64,000 nucleotides of DNA from JABCYV01 sp963696025 (lineage in GTDB: Bacteria; Acidobacteriota; Terriglobia; Terriglobales; Acidobacteriaceae): NCBI GenBank assembly GCA_963696025.1, contig CAVOII010000005.1, forward strand, positions 313,888-377,887, in the 5' to 3' direction. The notes under the pieces are model-generated. The model did no database searches. It saw only the letters and a program-made list of their open reading frames with translations, and had not been told where the DNA came from. The translations under genes and the position numbers were made by a program. Numbering within the stretch: position 1 is the first letter of the stretch; each line of letters begins with the position of its first letter. Shown piece by piece: positions 17,911-25,362 of the stretch.

Positions 17911-19509
17911 CTACTTCCGCTTGGCTGCACCTACCGCCACCGCGTACGCGTGGGCTTCGGCCTTGCTTGCTTGCATCGACGTGATGTACTCGATGTAAGC
18001 GTCTTCTCCGAACAACTTCGGTTCGGTGACCGCGAGAACAGCCAACTTGCCGCCCAACTCGGACACCGTGTCGTAGAAGACTTGAGCCAGGTGATCATTG
18101 CTGTACAGCGTGTTGTGGGCAAGTTCGTGCAGCATCAGATCGAAGTTATCCGCTAGACTCTTACGTCCTGTCACGCTGTGGTACGCGAGGTTGACCGTCA
18201 TGATTCCGAACTCCCTCTTGTATCGCCGCCCGCGACCTGGGGCCACTCCCTTCTGGAAGCAACCTTGGATGAGGTTGTCTTCATCGTTGATATAGCGGAC
18301 GGTCACTGGCTTGCCGATCATCTTCGGTGCGAGAGCACTGACGACGCCTGCGAAGTTCGCCATCGCGTCCGTCCAATCTCCCTGTGGGATGATTTCATTC
18401 GGCTTGATTGAACAGTTGTAGTCAGTCGGTGCGACTTCATGCGATGATTTGAGGAATGAAGACCCATCTTCGGCTTTGATGGCCTTGACGCGTGCCCACT
18501 CTTCCTTGGACATCGACCCGCCTTCGATGACATTCTTACCTCGGGACACCGCTTCCTTGACCGAACCGACGTCATTGACGCTCCGCGTGACATACTCTGA
18601 ACCGAACCGCGACTCCATGACATGCTTCACAGCATCATCCGTACTCTTCTCGGAGCCCATCGCATCTCTAACCCAACCCGCTCCTGCGTCCTCAGTCGTA
18701 ATCGTCGCGAACTTAGCGTTCAAAACACCCACGCGAACCTTCCGAATATAGGACGGGTTGACGTTATCCCTGTCCCTTGAGACCGGAACCTTCTGGTTGA
18801 CGTTGACGTGCCACTTGTCATCACCCAACTCGACGATGGGGACGCCCATTTCGAATATCATCGACTGCTCACCTGGGAGCGTGTCATAGAGTTGAACATC
18901 GGTAAGTCTCTCGGTGCGCTTCAACATCCCTTCCTGGTCCGCGAGGACGGATGGCAAAGTCTCAGTGAACTGGCCCACGGGGGCGCGTTGTTTAATCTCT
19001 TCCCCGTTGAAGATGGTGACAATGCCAGTCGGCGGGATAAAGAGTCGAGCCTGGGTACAGATCGAGACCCATTCAGCCTCGGTCATCTCAAATGACCCAG
19101 TGTATTCTGAACCGCGTTCTCTCTTTGCAGTACCAACGGTGCGCGTCCCGTCAGCATTGAATAGCATCTCCCCCGACACTGTGGTCAAGCGGGCTTCTAG
19201 CGCGAGCGCGAGAACATCTTTGCAGCCTGCGTTGAACCGACCACGTTTCGTCGCCTCATCCTTCCGAGTTGACTCTGCGAACATCGTGTATGAGTCCGAT
19301 AATCTGCTCCACCCAGTCGCGCTGTCATCGGTCACCGTCAATCGCGTCACCCCATTCTCTGGGCGGGTCAATGTAACTTCGACGCGAGTGACATTTGCAT
19401 CCCACGCGTTGGCGACCATTTCTGTCAGTAAAAAGAATTTGTCCTTCTGCGCAAGAGATTTGCGTAAGCCTTCCCTGTCAATTTCCAACCAGTTGTTCTT
19501 TGTCGTCAT
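17911..19509 (-). CDS. GHKL (Hsp90/MutL-type) ATPase fused to HExxH metallopeptidase-like domain
   Basis: A 532-residue protein with ribosome site AAGGAGGGCAAC. The N-terminus carries GHKL ATP-binding motifs: N-box TEMVANAWDA (residues 29-38), G1-like DDSATGW (61-67), and a Gly-containing RGRFNAGCKDVLALAL (about 89-104). The C-terminal part has MLHELAHNTLYSNDH, a zincin motif at residues 461-465 followed by a possible third ligand His473. Phage rIIA-like and other element proteins use GHKL domains, but I do not recall this exact pairing as a named family. It may be an ATP-controlled protease or a regulator of host proteins. Function is inferred only. Confidence 0.75.
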   Translation of the reverse strand: MTTKNNWLEIDREGLRKSLAQKDKFFLLTEMVANAWDANVTRVEVTLTRPENGVTRLTVTDDSATGWSRLSDSYTMFAESTRKDEATKRGRFNAGCKDVLALALEARLTTVSGEMLFNADGTRTVGTAKRERGSEYTGSFEMTEAEWVSICTQARLFIPPTGIVTIFNGEEIKQRAPVGQFTETLPSVLADQEGMLKRTERLTDVQLYDTLPGEQSMIFEMGVPIVELGDDKWHVNVNQKVPVSRDRDNVNPSYIRKVRVGVLNAKFATITTEDAGAGWVRDAMGSEKSTDDAVKHVMESRFGSEYVTRSVNDVGSVKEAVSRGKNVIEGGSMSKEEWARVKAIKAEDGSSFLKSSHEVAPTDYNCSIKPNEIIPQGDWTDAMANFAGVVSALAPKMIGKPVTVRYINDEDNLIQGCFQKGVAPGRGRRYKREFGIMTVNLAYHSVTGRKSLADNFDLMLHELAHNTLYSNDHLAQVFYDTVSELGGKLAVLAVTEPKLFGEDAYIEYITSMQASKAEAHAYAVAVGAAKRK

Positions 19510-19825
19510 GTTGCCCTCCTTGGGTTCGGTCGTTATGAGCGGTCGTTAGCCGCTCGTTGCGTTGTCGTGCTCACGTCACTCGGCGGCTCAGGAACGCACG
19601 ACGAAATAAGTCGCACGATGCTGCCGCGAAAGCCTGCTCACTGAATTGTTTGGGTGTTGCAGAACGCTGGCGACCGCACCAGAAACGGAGTTGAACCGTT
19701 CGCGTTCGGTACTCGATCAGGCTCTCAACGCAGGGTGCGGAGAGCCGAGACTACTATGGAAGGAGGCTTATAGATTTGGTCATCACTGGTCATAATCTGT
19801 AAGCCTCCCTCAGAGTCTACATCGT

Positions 19826-20007
19826 ACACTCGCTTGCATACCCTTCACTTGATAGCCTGTTTGCGACCGCATTATCGCCAACCATTTCGTTCCAGTATGC
19901 CCGCGCTTTAATAGGTTCCTGCGTCACTACACTCGTTTGCATACCCCACTTGATAGCCTGTTTGGTACCGCATTATCGCCACCCTTTGTTGTTCGGGTAT
20001 GCCCGCA
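19826..20007. repeat. Two-copy direct repeat of about 80 bp, each with inverted-repeat ends
   Basis: Copy 1 (about 19826-19905) and copy 2 (about 19929-20007) share blocks such as TTGATAGCCTGTTTG and CCGCATTATCGCCA, 103 bases apart. In copy 2 the ends form GCATACCC and GGGTATGC, so the unit could fold into a large hairpin; copy 1 is degenerate at its right arm. Copy 2 also encodes the last 25 or so codons of the gene ending at 19927. It could be an iteron, recombination or terminator-like site of the element. Confidence 0.75.
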
Positions 20008-21048
20008 TTGTAACGTGAAGACACCGTTTGGGTGGGCAACAGCGACCCCACTTACTGTGCGACACGTCAGACAGAATAGACCTCTGACCCTGTGCTTCTG
20101 TGCGTCACGCTGGCGGTCACTGCTTGCTAAGACAGGCCTTTCCTCTGGTTTATATCCCCAGAGGTCGTGCGTCTGGCGCATGTCTTTTGGAATGGCCTCC
20201 GTATCGACGATTTTGGTGTTGCTGGTATGGAAGTTGCCCGTCGCCAGTTCCTCTATCGCTCCGCTCTCATCCATCGTTGGTGCTTTGGCCTTCGGCTTCG
20301 CGTACATCTCGTCGTACGTAGCGTTGTCGACCGCCGCAGAGTTGGTGCCATACTTCATGAGCTTTTCGTCGAATCGAGGCTGCAACCTAGCGCTTTCTTC
20401 TGACACAATGTACGGGTTGCCACCCGTGTAGTCGAGTCGGTTGCCGTTCGCAAAACGAATCTGTTCATCGTTTCGTGCCCCCAGAAGAATTCGAGCAACG
20501 TGAATATTCTTACCCATAAGCTTGGTCATGACCTTGAACTTTCTTCCTACTTGTTCGAGGAAGCACGGCCAAAACTTTTCAACTGCCTCGGCCCACGAGT
20601 ACTCCTGGCCCTGGACGGTAACGAACTGGTTGGTTGGGACTCGCCAAGCCCGAGGTTTATCCTCCTGCATACCCATAAAGATAAGCACGGAGTTGCCATC
20701 AGGCATGGAGATGAACGGGGCAGGGTGCTCTGCCCGACGCATTTCAGCGATTAAGTTGAGTACATTCAGGTCAAGTTGACGGATGGCGCGCATCGAACCG
20801 CCGAAGCCGGGAAGCTTCGAAACCTGTTTGCAGGCCCACACGACGAATGCATCTCGCGTCTTTGCTCGGCAGTGCCGTAGGTTCTTTTCGAGCCGTGTGA
20901 TAGCAGCATTTCGGTCGACGTGCGATTCAGCCGCGAAGTCTTCGAGAGATTCGAGTTCCGTTTCGAACCAATGCTGGACATTGGTGCTTTGTCGAGTTGT
21001 GGTGCTCGGTGGACTTGAGCCATTTGTCTTTGTTAAATCGATTTTCAT
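19927..21048 (-). CDS. Hypothetical protein, 373 aa, of the mobile block
   Basis: The start at 21048 (MKIDLTKTNG) follows AAAGGAGAACAAG. The first 120 residues are helical and charged. The middle contains Trp-rich stretches (EDKPRAWRVP, YSWAEAVEKFWPCF), and the end has CLTCRT...CGH, which may be a metal-binding pair. I do not recognise the family. The first gene of the minus-strand block, it is followed by the repeat described at 19826. Its C-terminal tail is encoded by that repeat, so the tail may be a recent extension. Confidence 0.65.
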   Translation of the reverse strand: MKIDLTKTNGSSPPSTTTRQSTNVQHWFETELESLEDFAAESHVDRNAAITRLEKNLRHCRAKTRDAFVVWACKQVSKLPGFGGSMRAIRQLDLNVLNLIAEMRRAEHPAPFISMPDGNSVLIFMGMQEDKPRAWRVPTNQFVTVQGQEYSWAEAVEKFWPCFLEQVGRKFKVMTKLMGKNIHVARILLGARNDEQIRFANGNRLDYTGGNPYIVSEESARLQPRFDEKLMKYGTNSAAVDNATYDEMYAKPKAKAPTMDESGAIEELATGNFHTSNTKIVDTEAIPKDMRQTHDLWGYKPEERPVLASSDRQRDAQKHRVRGLFCLTCRTVSGVAVAHPNGVFTLQCGHTRTTKGGDNAVPNRLSSGVCKRV

Positions 21049-22019
21049 CTTGTTCTCCTTTGAGCAAAAAAATCGCCAGACCCAAACGGGCCTAGCGTTT
21101 GGCAATCGTTGCGGTTTACGCCGTATCGTTTTACCAACGGGCGATTGCGCCGTCTGGTGGAAGGACCGCTGAGTCCTTCACTCTTGATACCTATGTCGGT
21201 CTCTGCGACCGTGAACAAATCTTAGCTCTCTGACCGACTCTTGAGAAGATTCCAAGAGTCACAAAATGCTGGTTACTTCCGAATGGCCGTGTTCGGTGGC
21301 GGGTAGAGTAAGAGAGCGCTGGCGTGCTAGGCGGCCGGCGGACCATCACACGGAGACGTCGCAGTCGCCTGAAGGTGGGGTGAGTCGGGCGAGGTAACCG
21401 TCTACATCGTATATTCCGGAAAAAATATTGGTCGCTTCCGTTAGCCCCCGACTTTCCTGCAACGCGCCTATTAGGAGCCGGGAAAAGGGTACTTACTATG
21501 GAACGGGGGACGGAGAGCAGGACGCATTGGCTGGGCGAGGAAGCTCGGCCGCAAAAACCCCACGGGCGTCCCGGGCAGTGGCCTGTCGTCGAGGTAGTCG
21601 CGACACCCTACTTGAGCCTTTCGACATTAGCCAATCCGAAGTGGTTCGAGGGAAATGATCATCAAGTTCAAAGTTCCGTCACCCGGCGCAGTTCACTGAT
21701 GTCAGCCCGGCGACCTTTCTCAGCCTGTTCACCCTCAAACTTCGATGTGAGGTAACGAGTGATGTAGCTCTGCATTCCCTCCCTTTGCTCCATTGTTGGC
21801 TGATGCCTGTGGTCTGTTCCTGACTGCGGGCAGTTACTGTGCGTGCAGCCCTTTCTCGGGATGGACGAGTCCTTCACTTCGTCGCGCAGCTCGGTGCAGA
21901 ACCAGCCAGACTCGGCGTATCCAGCGTACGTCCCGAGTTTCTACGGATCGTAGGACTTGTGCGAACCAGCCGACACGTACAAACTTTCGCGTGGGCCGCA
22001 CCACCGCGCAGCAACCGGA
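21049..22019. other. Region without supported gene, edge of the mobile block
   Basis: About 970 bases upstream of the mobile block. Only short, unrelated frames are seen and no RNA gene is recognised. It must contain the promoter for the minus-strand block. The next stretch to the right holds decayed gene fragments, so this is probably a junction between elements. Confidence 0.4.
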
Positions 22020-22258
22020 ATCTCTTACGAAACGCTCAGCCATGCAACGGCAACACCAACAAGCGATTCAGAATTGGAAACCTTCAGACCTAGCCCTTGG
22101 CTCACCCGCGATGTGTTTGTGAAACAGGTTCGGCTAGCGCTGGCTATGTCACGAAGTCCCGAATACGCTCGGCGCTTGGGGTGAGCGAGCCGTACGTATC
22201 GGATATCCGGGCGGGCAAGCGCATTCCGCATCCACGACATTGGCAAACTCTGGCGTGA
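22020..22258 (+). pseudogene. Frameshifted HTH-protein remnant
   Basis: Three frames carry successive pieces of one protein: HQQAIQNWKPSDL, then LTRDVFVKQVRLALA, then VTKSRIRSALGVSEPYVSDI followed by RAGKRIPHPRHWQTLA. The last piece is a clear helix-turn-helix, ending at a TGA. The pieces are collinear, so a single ancestral gene was broken by at least two frameshifts. The family is one I recall only as a generic DNA-binding protein of soil bacteria. Confidence 0.6.
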
Positions 22259-22371
22259 GTGGTTGGCGTCTCGCCGGATGCGTAGACTAATTGTTGAAGC
22301 CGTTTGAAGATGGCGGCTTCTGCCTCAGCCACATGCTCAGCCAGTTTCTTGGGATCAACTTCGAGCAGCAC
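22144..22371 (-). pseudogene. Remnant of a small helical protein gene
   Basis: On the minus strand the stretch encodes HPEWQRPYQAVLLEVDPKKL and AEHVAEAEAAIFKRLQQL, which reads like a common small helical protein of unknown function. No ATG precedes it in frame (a TAA lies just upstream) and its second half overlaps the HTH remnant on the other strand. The gene is probably truncated and not expressed. Confidence 0.35.
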
Positions 22372-22562
22372 AGCCTGGTAGGGACGCTGCCATTCGGGGT
22401 GAACGCTAATGGTTTAACAATTATGCTAAATAAAATTGCCCTACAGCCCGCCAGAGAGCGGCCTTCCGCTTCCCCGTGGGAGGAATGCAGTCCGCACCCG
22501 ATGGTGCAGATCGGGCGACTGATGGCAGCCTATGCCATGTCAACCCAGAGGGTATAGTCAGC

Positions 22563-22718
22563 TTGATCTCTCGTTTATGGTTCGAGGACGACGGTCAGGA
22601 TATCGCCGAGTATGCCGTGATATTGGCTGCGATCCTCGTCCTGCTAATCGGCACTATTCGTCTGGTCGGCGCGAGCGCAAATAATGCCTTCTCCTCGGTA
22701 GCCAGCTCGCTCCAGTAA
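22563..22718 (+). CDS. Flp-family type IVb pilin
   Basis: A 51-residue prepilin. The sequence FEDDG|QDIAEYAVILAAI shows the Gly before the cleavage site and Glu at +5 of the mature form that Flp pilins need, then one hydrophobic helix. I chose the TTG at 22563, preceded by AGAGGG, because the upstream extension does not look like a pilin leader; an earlier ATG at 22476 is possible. No tad assembly genes are in the window, so the gene is an orphan here. Confidence 0.75.
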   Translation: MISRLWFEDDGQDIAEYAVILAAILVLLIGTIRLVGASANNAFSSVASSLQ

Positions 22719-22970
22719 TCTCGCCTGGGTGAATGCGAGATTGATTGAAGAATTGCCTACGAACCGGGGCTCCTTATGCTTGTAGTCGTAAGCGTGAGCC
22801 ATCAAAATGGCAGCATTGGGATTAGCGTAGCCAGGCCTCAGTACAATTCCAGTTCTGCCAAGACCTACCCTTCGGAAAAAGAAGCCCGAGCAGTCCTATC
22901 GGCTTTCTGAATAGACGAGGAGAGCATAGATTCTTACTGGAAGATGGGTTTTCCTCCACCGAGAAGGACG

Positions 22971-23420
22971 CTAGTGACTTGTTTTGCCTGCGTTGGCATG
23001 TTGCTCTTGCGAAGAGAGCCACTTCGAGCTTTCGCCTGACATTATTCCGTCCGCCCGCTCAACGTACATTCCATCTGGGTCAGGCTGGCCGGCGTACGGG
23101 CCAGCTTTAGCGGAATGCAAAAGATCTTCACGGCGGAGCGCCTCTCGCGTTGCACGATAGAGTAGCCAGTTCTGCTGATACTGTCCTAACTGAAGAACGG
23201 CCTCGATGATGCCGATGAGCGCGCCCAAAATTGCGCTGATCCATCTCTGTATATTTGGCGCTCCGGGTGCAACCGATGCCAGTGAAACCACGGGTATAGC
23301 CGCAGCCATAAGAATTTGGACAATCTTCAAAGCGAAAAATATTGAACGATTGTTCCTTGCTTTCCGTCCGTACCAAGCACTCTGCTCACGGATCTTGTCC
23401 AATATGGAGCTGTCGGGCAT
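22971..23420 (-). CDS. DUF4231 (SLATT-like) two-TM protein
   Basis: A 149-residue membrane protein. The start WYGRKARNNRSIFFALKIVQ, the helix AAAIPVVSLAS, a second helix ISAILGALIGIIEAVLQL, and QNWLLYRATREALRREDLL...GPY match the DUF4231 domain, a two-transmembrane module known from SMODS/SLOG-associated conflict systems. Members are thought to make pores or perturb the membrane as effectors. ATG at 23420. It lies divergently next to the RiPP-like pair and near the TIR/nSTAND genes, which supports a defence-island setting. Confidence 0.75.
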   Translation of the reverse strand: MPDSSILDKIREQSAWYGRKARNNRSIFFALKIVQILMAAAIPVVSLASVAPGAPNIQRWISAILGALIGIIEAVLQLGQYQQNWLLYRATREALRREDLLHSAKAGPYAGQPDPDGMYVERADGIMSGESSKWLSSQEQHANAGKTSH

Positions 23421-23667
23421 CAAGACCTCGTTTTTAGTACGGGCGACTATATCATCCCCGAAGCACTCCGAAAAACGCCAACCTATCTTCAGGGTTTCGG
23501 ATTCAAGAACTCATGCCTGTATCAGGACATGGAAACACTCCTAAACTATTACCGATAACGCACTTAGGGCTTTCGCACCAGTCTTCCACGGCTGTACCAT
23601 GCAGTCGTCTTCGCTAGGGATCACAGGCCCCAAATTATAGATGGCAGGAACTAGGTCGCCGACGCCA

Positions 23668-23696
23668 TTGACCCGGGACAAATCTAGCCGTAGAGT
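23668..23696 (+). promoter_or_regulatory. Likely sigma-70 promoter of the peptide/maturase operon
   Basis: TTGACC at 23668-23673 and TAGAGT at 23691-23696 are separated by 17 bases, close to the ideal sigma-70 pattern. They lie 28 bases before the peptide gene's start codon, with AGGGGGTGA as ribosome site in between. Confidence 0.5.
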
Positions 23697-23723
23697 GATG
23701 ACGCCAATAGGGGGTGACCTGTG

Positions 23724-24014
23724 ATGGCATCGCTGAAAGAGCTGAGACATTCGTTGTCTAAGCTGGTGTCATTGCTACTTGTTGGCGGCGGACTTCTTTT
23801 CGGCCGCTCCACGGACACAAGGCGCGTTCCTTCGGTGCCGGAGCGGATAGCGGCCGTTCAGAAAGCCGTGCACCAAATGCCTACCGAGATGAGGCAGCAG
23901 TTCTTGTTTCGAGCACAATGGGGAAACTGGGGAAACTGGAATAATTGGGCAAATTGGGCTAACTGGAACAACTGGAATAATTGGGGAAACTGGGGAAATT
24001 TCAGAAACTATTGA
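23724..24014 (+). CDS. RiPP-like precursor peptide with ten tandem aromatic-X-Asn triplets
   Basis: A 96-residue peptide (97 if the GTG at 23721 is used; residue numbers here count from that GTG). Residues 5-30 are a signal-like leader with a hydrophobic core (LVSLLLVGGGLLFG). Residues 31-66 are a polar leader with PSVPERIAAVQKAV. Residues 67-97 are the repeat WGN-WGN-WNN-WAN-WAN-WNN and WNN-WGN-WGN-FRN-Y. Each triplet matches the aromatic-X2-X3 pattern that radical SAM/SPASM enzymes of the GRRM/XYE/FXS type crosslink into three-residue cyclophanes. The maturase gene starts 31 bases downstream. Up to ten strained rings on one export-targeted peptide is the inference; the chemistry is not shown by the sequence alone. 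Confidence 0.85.
   Translation: MASLKELRHSLSKLVSLLLVGGGLLFGRSTDTRRVPSVPERIAAVQKAVHQMPTEMRQQFLFRAQWGNWGNWNNWANWANWNNWNNWGNWGNFRNY
23919..24011 (+). repeat. Nine-base tandem repeat coding for the W/F-X-N array
   Basis: About ten units of the type ACTGGGGAA or ATTGGGCAA in frame. Trp is always TGG and Asn alternates AAC and AAT, so the protein motif is conserved more strictly than the DNA. That points to selection on the peptide and argues against a CRISPR-like or neutral microsatellite array. Confidence 0.8.
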
Positions 24015-24045
24015 TCGACGTTGGATCGCGTAATTGGTTTGGCTA

Positions 24046-25362
24046 ATGTCTTTCTCTAAGCGATTACCTCTGCACGTTCCCACCGAACTTCCTGAGCCGT
24101 ATTCCCACCTTGCAGGTTACCTTGAAATTCTGGTGCTGCAACCTACACCCTTCTGCAACATCGATTGTGACTATTGTTATCTTTCGCATCGCGATGACAC
24201 TGGGCAGATGAGTATTGAGACGATCGAGGGAGCCGTTAGATTGGTAATGGATGGCGGGCTCGTCGACGGCCAGCTGTCAGTGGTGTGGCACGCGGGAGAA
24301 CCTCTAGTGCTATCAACCAACTACTACTCCAAAGCATTTTCAGCTATCGAGAACGTCGTACAAAATAAGTTTAGAGTCTCGCACTCCTTCCAGACTAATG
24401 GAACTCGTATCAATGATAGCTGGTGCGAGTTCCTGAAGCGATATGATACGAGAATTGGTTTGAGCATTGACGGGCCGGCTTTCTTACACGACCTTCATCG
24501 CAAGACTCGGCATGGAAAGCCCACACATGCACTGGCAATGCTCGGGGCGCGGAAGCTTCGTGAACACAGAATTCCATTCCATGTCATTGCGGTGGTTTCA
24601 GTGGATTCGCTAGATCATGCCGAAGCAATTTTTCATTTTTTTGAAGAGCTCGGTGTAGAAGAAGTCGGATTCAACGTTGAGGAACTTGAAGGGAATCATA
24701 AAACCTCTAGCCTAGCGGCAGAAGGAATTGTGACCCGACTTGAGAAATTTTGGCATCGGCTTTACGAAGTCTATGAGTCGTCTGGGCGAAGTGTTCGAAT
24801 TCGCGAATTCGAGAGAGCAACCAGAGCGATCCTGGCGGCTAGGGAGGGACTACCGTGGCAAATGGTAGCCGCTCAAAACGACCAAGTCCTGCCTTTTAGA
24901 ATCTTGTCAGTGGACTGCCGAGGGCGGATCTCCACGTTTTCTCCTGAACTCCTGGGCGTCCAAGACCATACTTACCACGATTTCAGCTTTGGGCAAGTAG
25001 GACAAGACGACCTCATAGGAATTCAAAGGTCCTCCACGTTTCAGCGAGTAGCGTGCGAAGTCATGGCGGGAGTTAAAGAGTGCTCCCGGTGCTGCGAGTA
25101 TTTTTCGGTCTGCGGAGGCGGGTCTCCGTCCAACAAGTACTTCGAAAACGGTAGCTTCTTGTCAACGACGACCATGTATTGCAGAAGCTCGATTCAGCTC
25201 CCGATCAAAATTGTATTGGCTGGGTTGGAGCGTCAGCTTTCCCTGTGCCGTCCCGGATCGCCTCGACGAAACACTTCCCTGTTCCTCCGTCGGATCGTTT
25301 CGTCGGTACTTTTCCGCACACCTCAGGGTGGGTCACACCAGACACCTCCAGATCCGTCTTGA
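24046..25362 (+). CDS. Radical SAM/SPASM peptide maturase (GRRM/XYE-like)
   Basis: A 438-residue enzyme. Near the N-terminus LVLQPTPFCNIDCDYCYL carries the CxxxCxxC cluster for the SAM-binding Fe-S centre (Cys 37, 41, 44 from the ATG at 24046), followed by VVWHAGEPLVLS. The C-terminal SPASM region reads CSRCCEYFSVCGGGSPSNKY and then TTTMYC, ligands for auxiliary clusters. These are hallmarks of maturases that crosslink aromatic residues of ribosomal peptides. It follows the repeat peptide by 31 bases, so that is the expected substrate. Family members usually end soon after the YCRSS..LPIKIVL helix. Here some 50 more residues run antisense through the end of the nSTAND gene. The ribosome site is weak, suggesting coupling to the peptide gene. 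Confidence 0.9.
   Translation: MSFSKRLPLHVPTELPEPYSHLAGYLEILVLQPTPFCNIDCDYCYLSHRDDTGQMSIETIEGAVRLVMDGGLVDGQLSVVWHAGEPLVLSTNYYSKAFSAIENVVQNKFRVSHSFQTNGTRINDSWCEFLKRYDTRIGLSIDGPAFLHDLHRKTRHGKPTHALAMLGARKLREHRIPFHVIAVVSVDSLDHAEAIFHFFEELGVEEVGFNVEELEGNHKTSSLAAEGIVTRLEKFWHRLYEVYESSGRSVRIREFERATRAILAAREGLPWQMVAAQNDQVLPFRILSVDCRGRISTFSPELLGVQDHTYHDFSFGQVGQDDLIGIQRSSTFQRVACEVMAGVKECSRCCEYFSVCGGGSPSNKYFENGSFLSTTTMYCRSSIQLPIKIVLAGLERQLSLCRPGSPRRNTSLFLRRIVSSVLFRTPQGGSHQTPPDPS

Noticed and set aside
23919..24011. Possible CRISPR or microsatellite array
   Set aside because: Units are nine bases, in frame, without spacers, and conserved at the protein level (W-X-N). It is a coding repeat.
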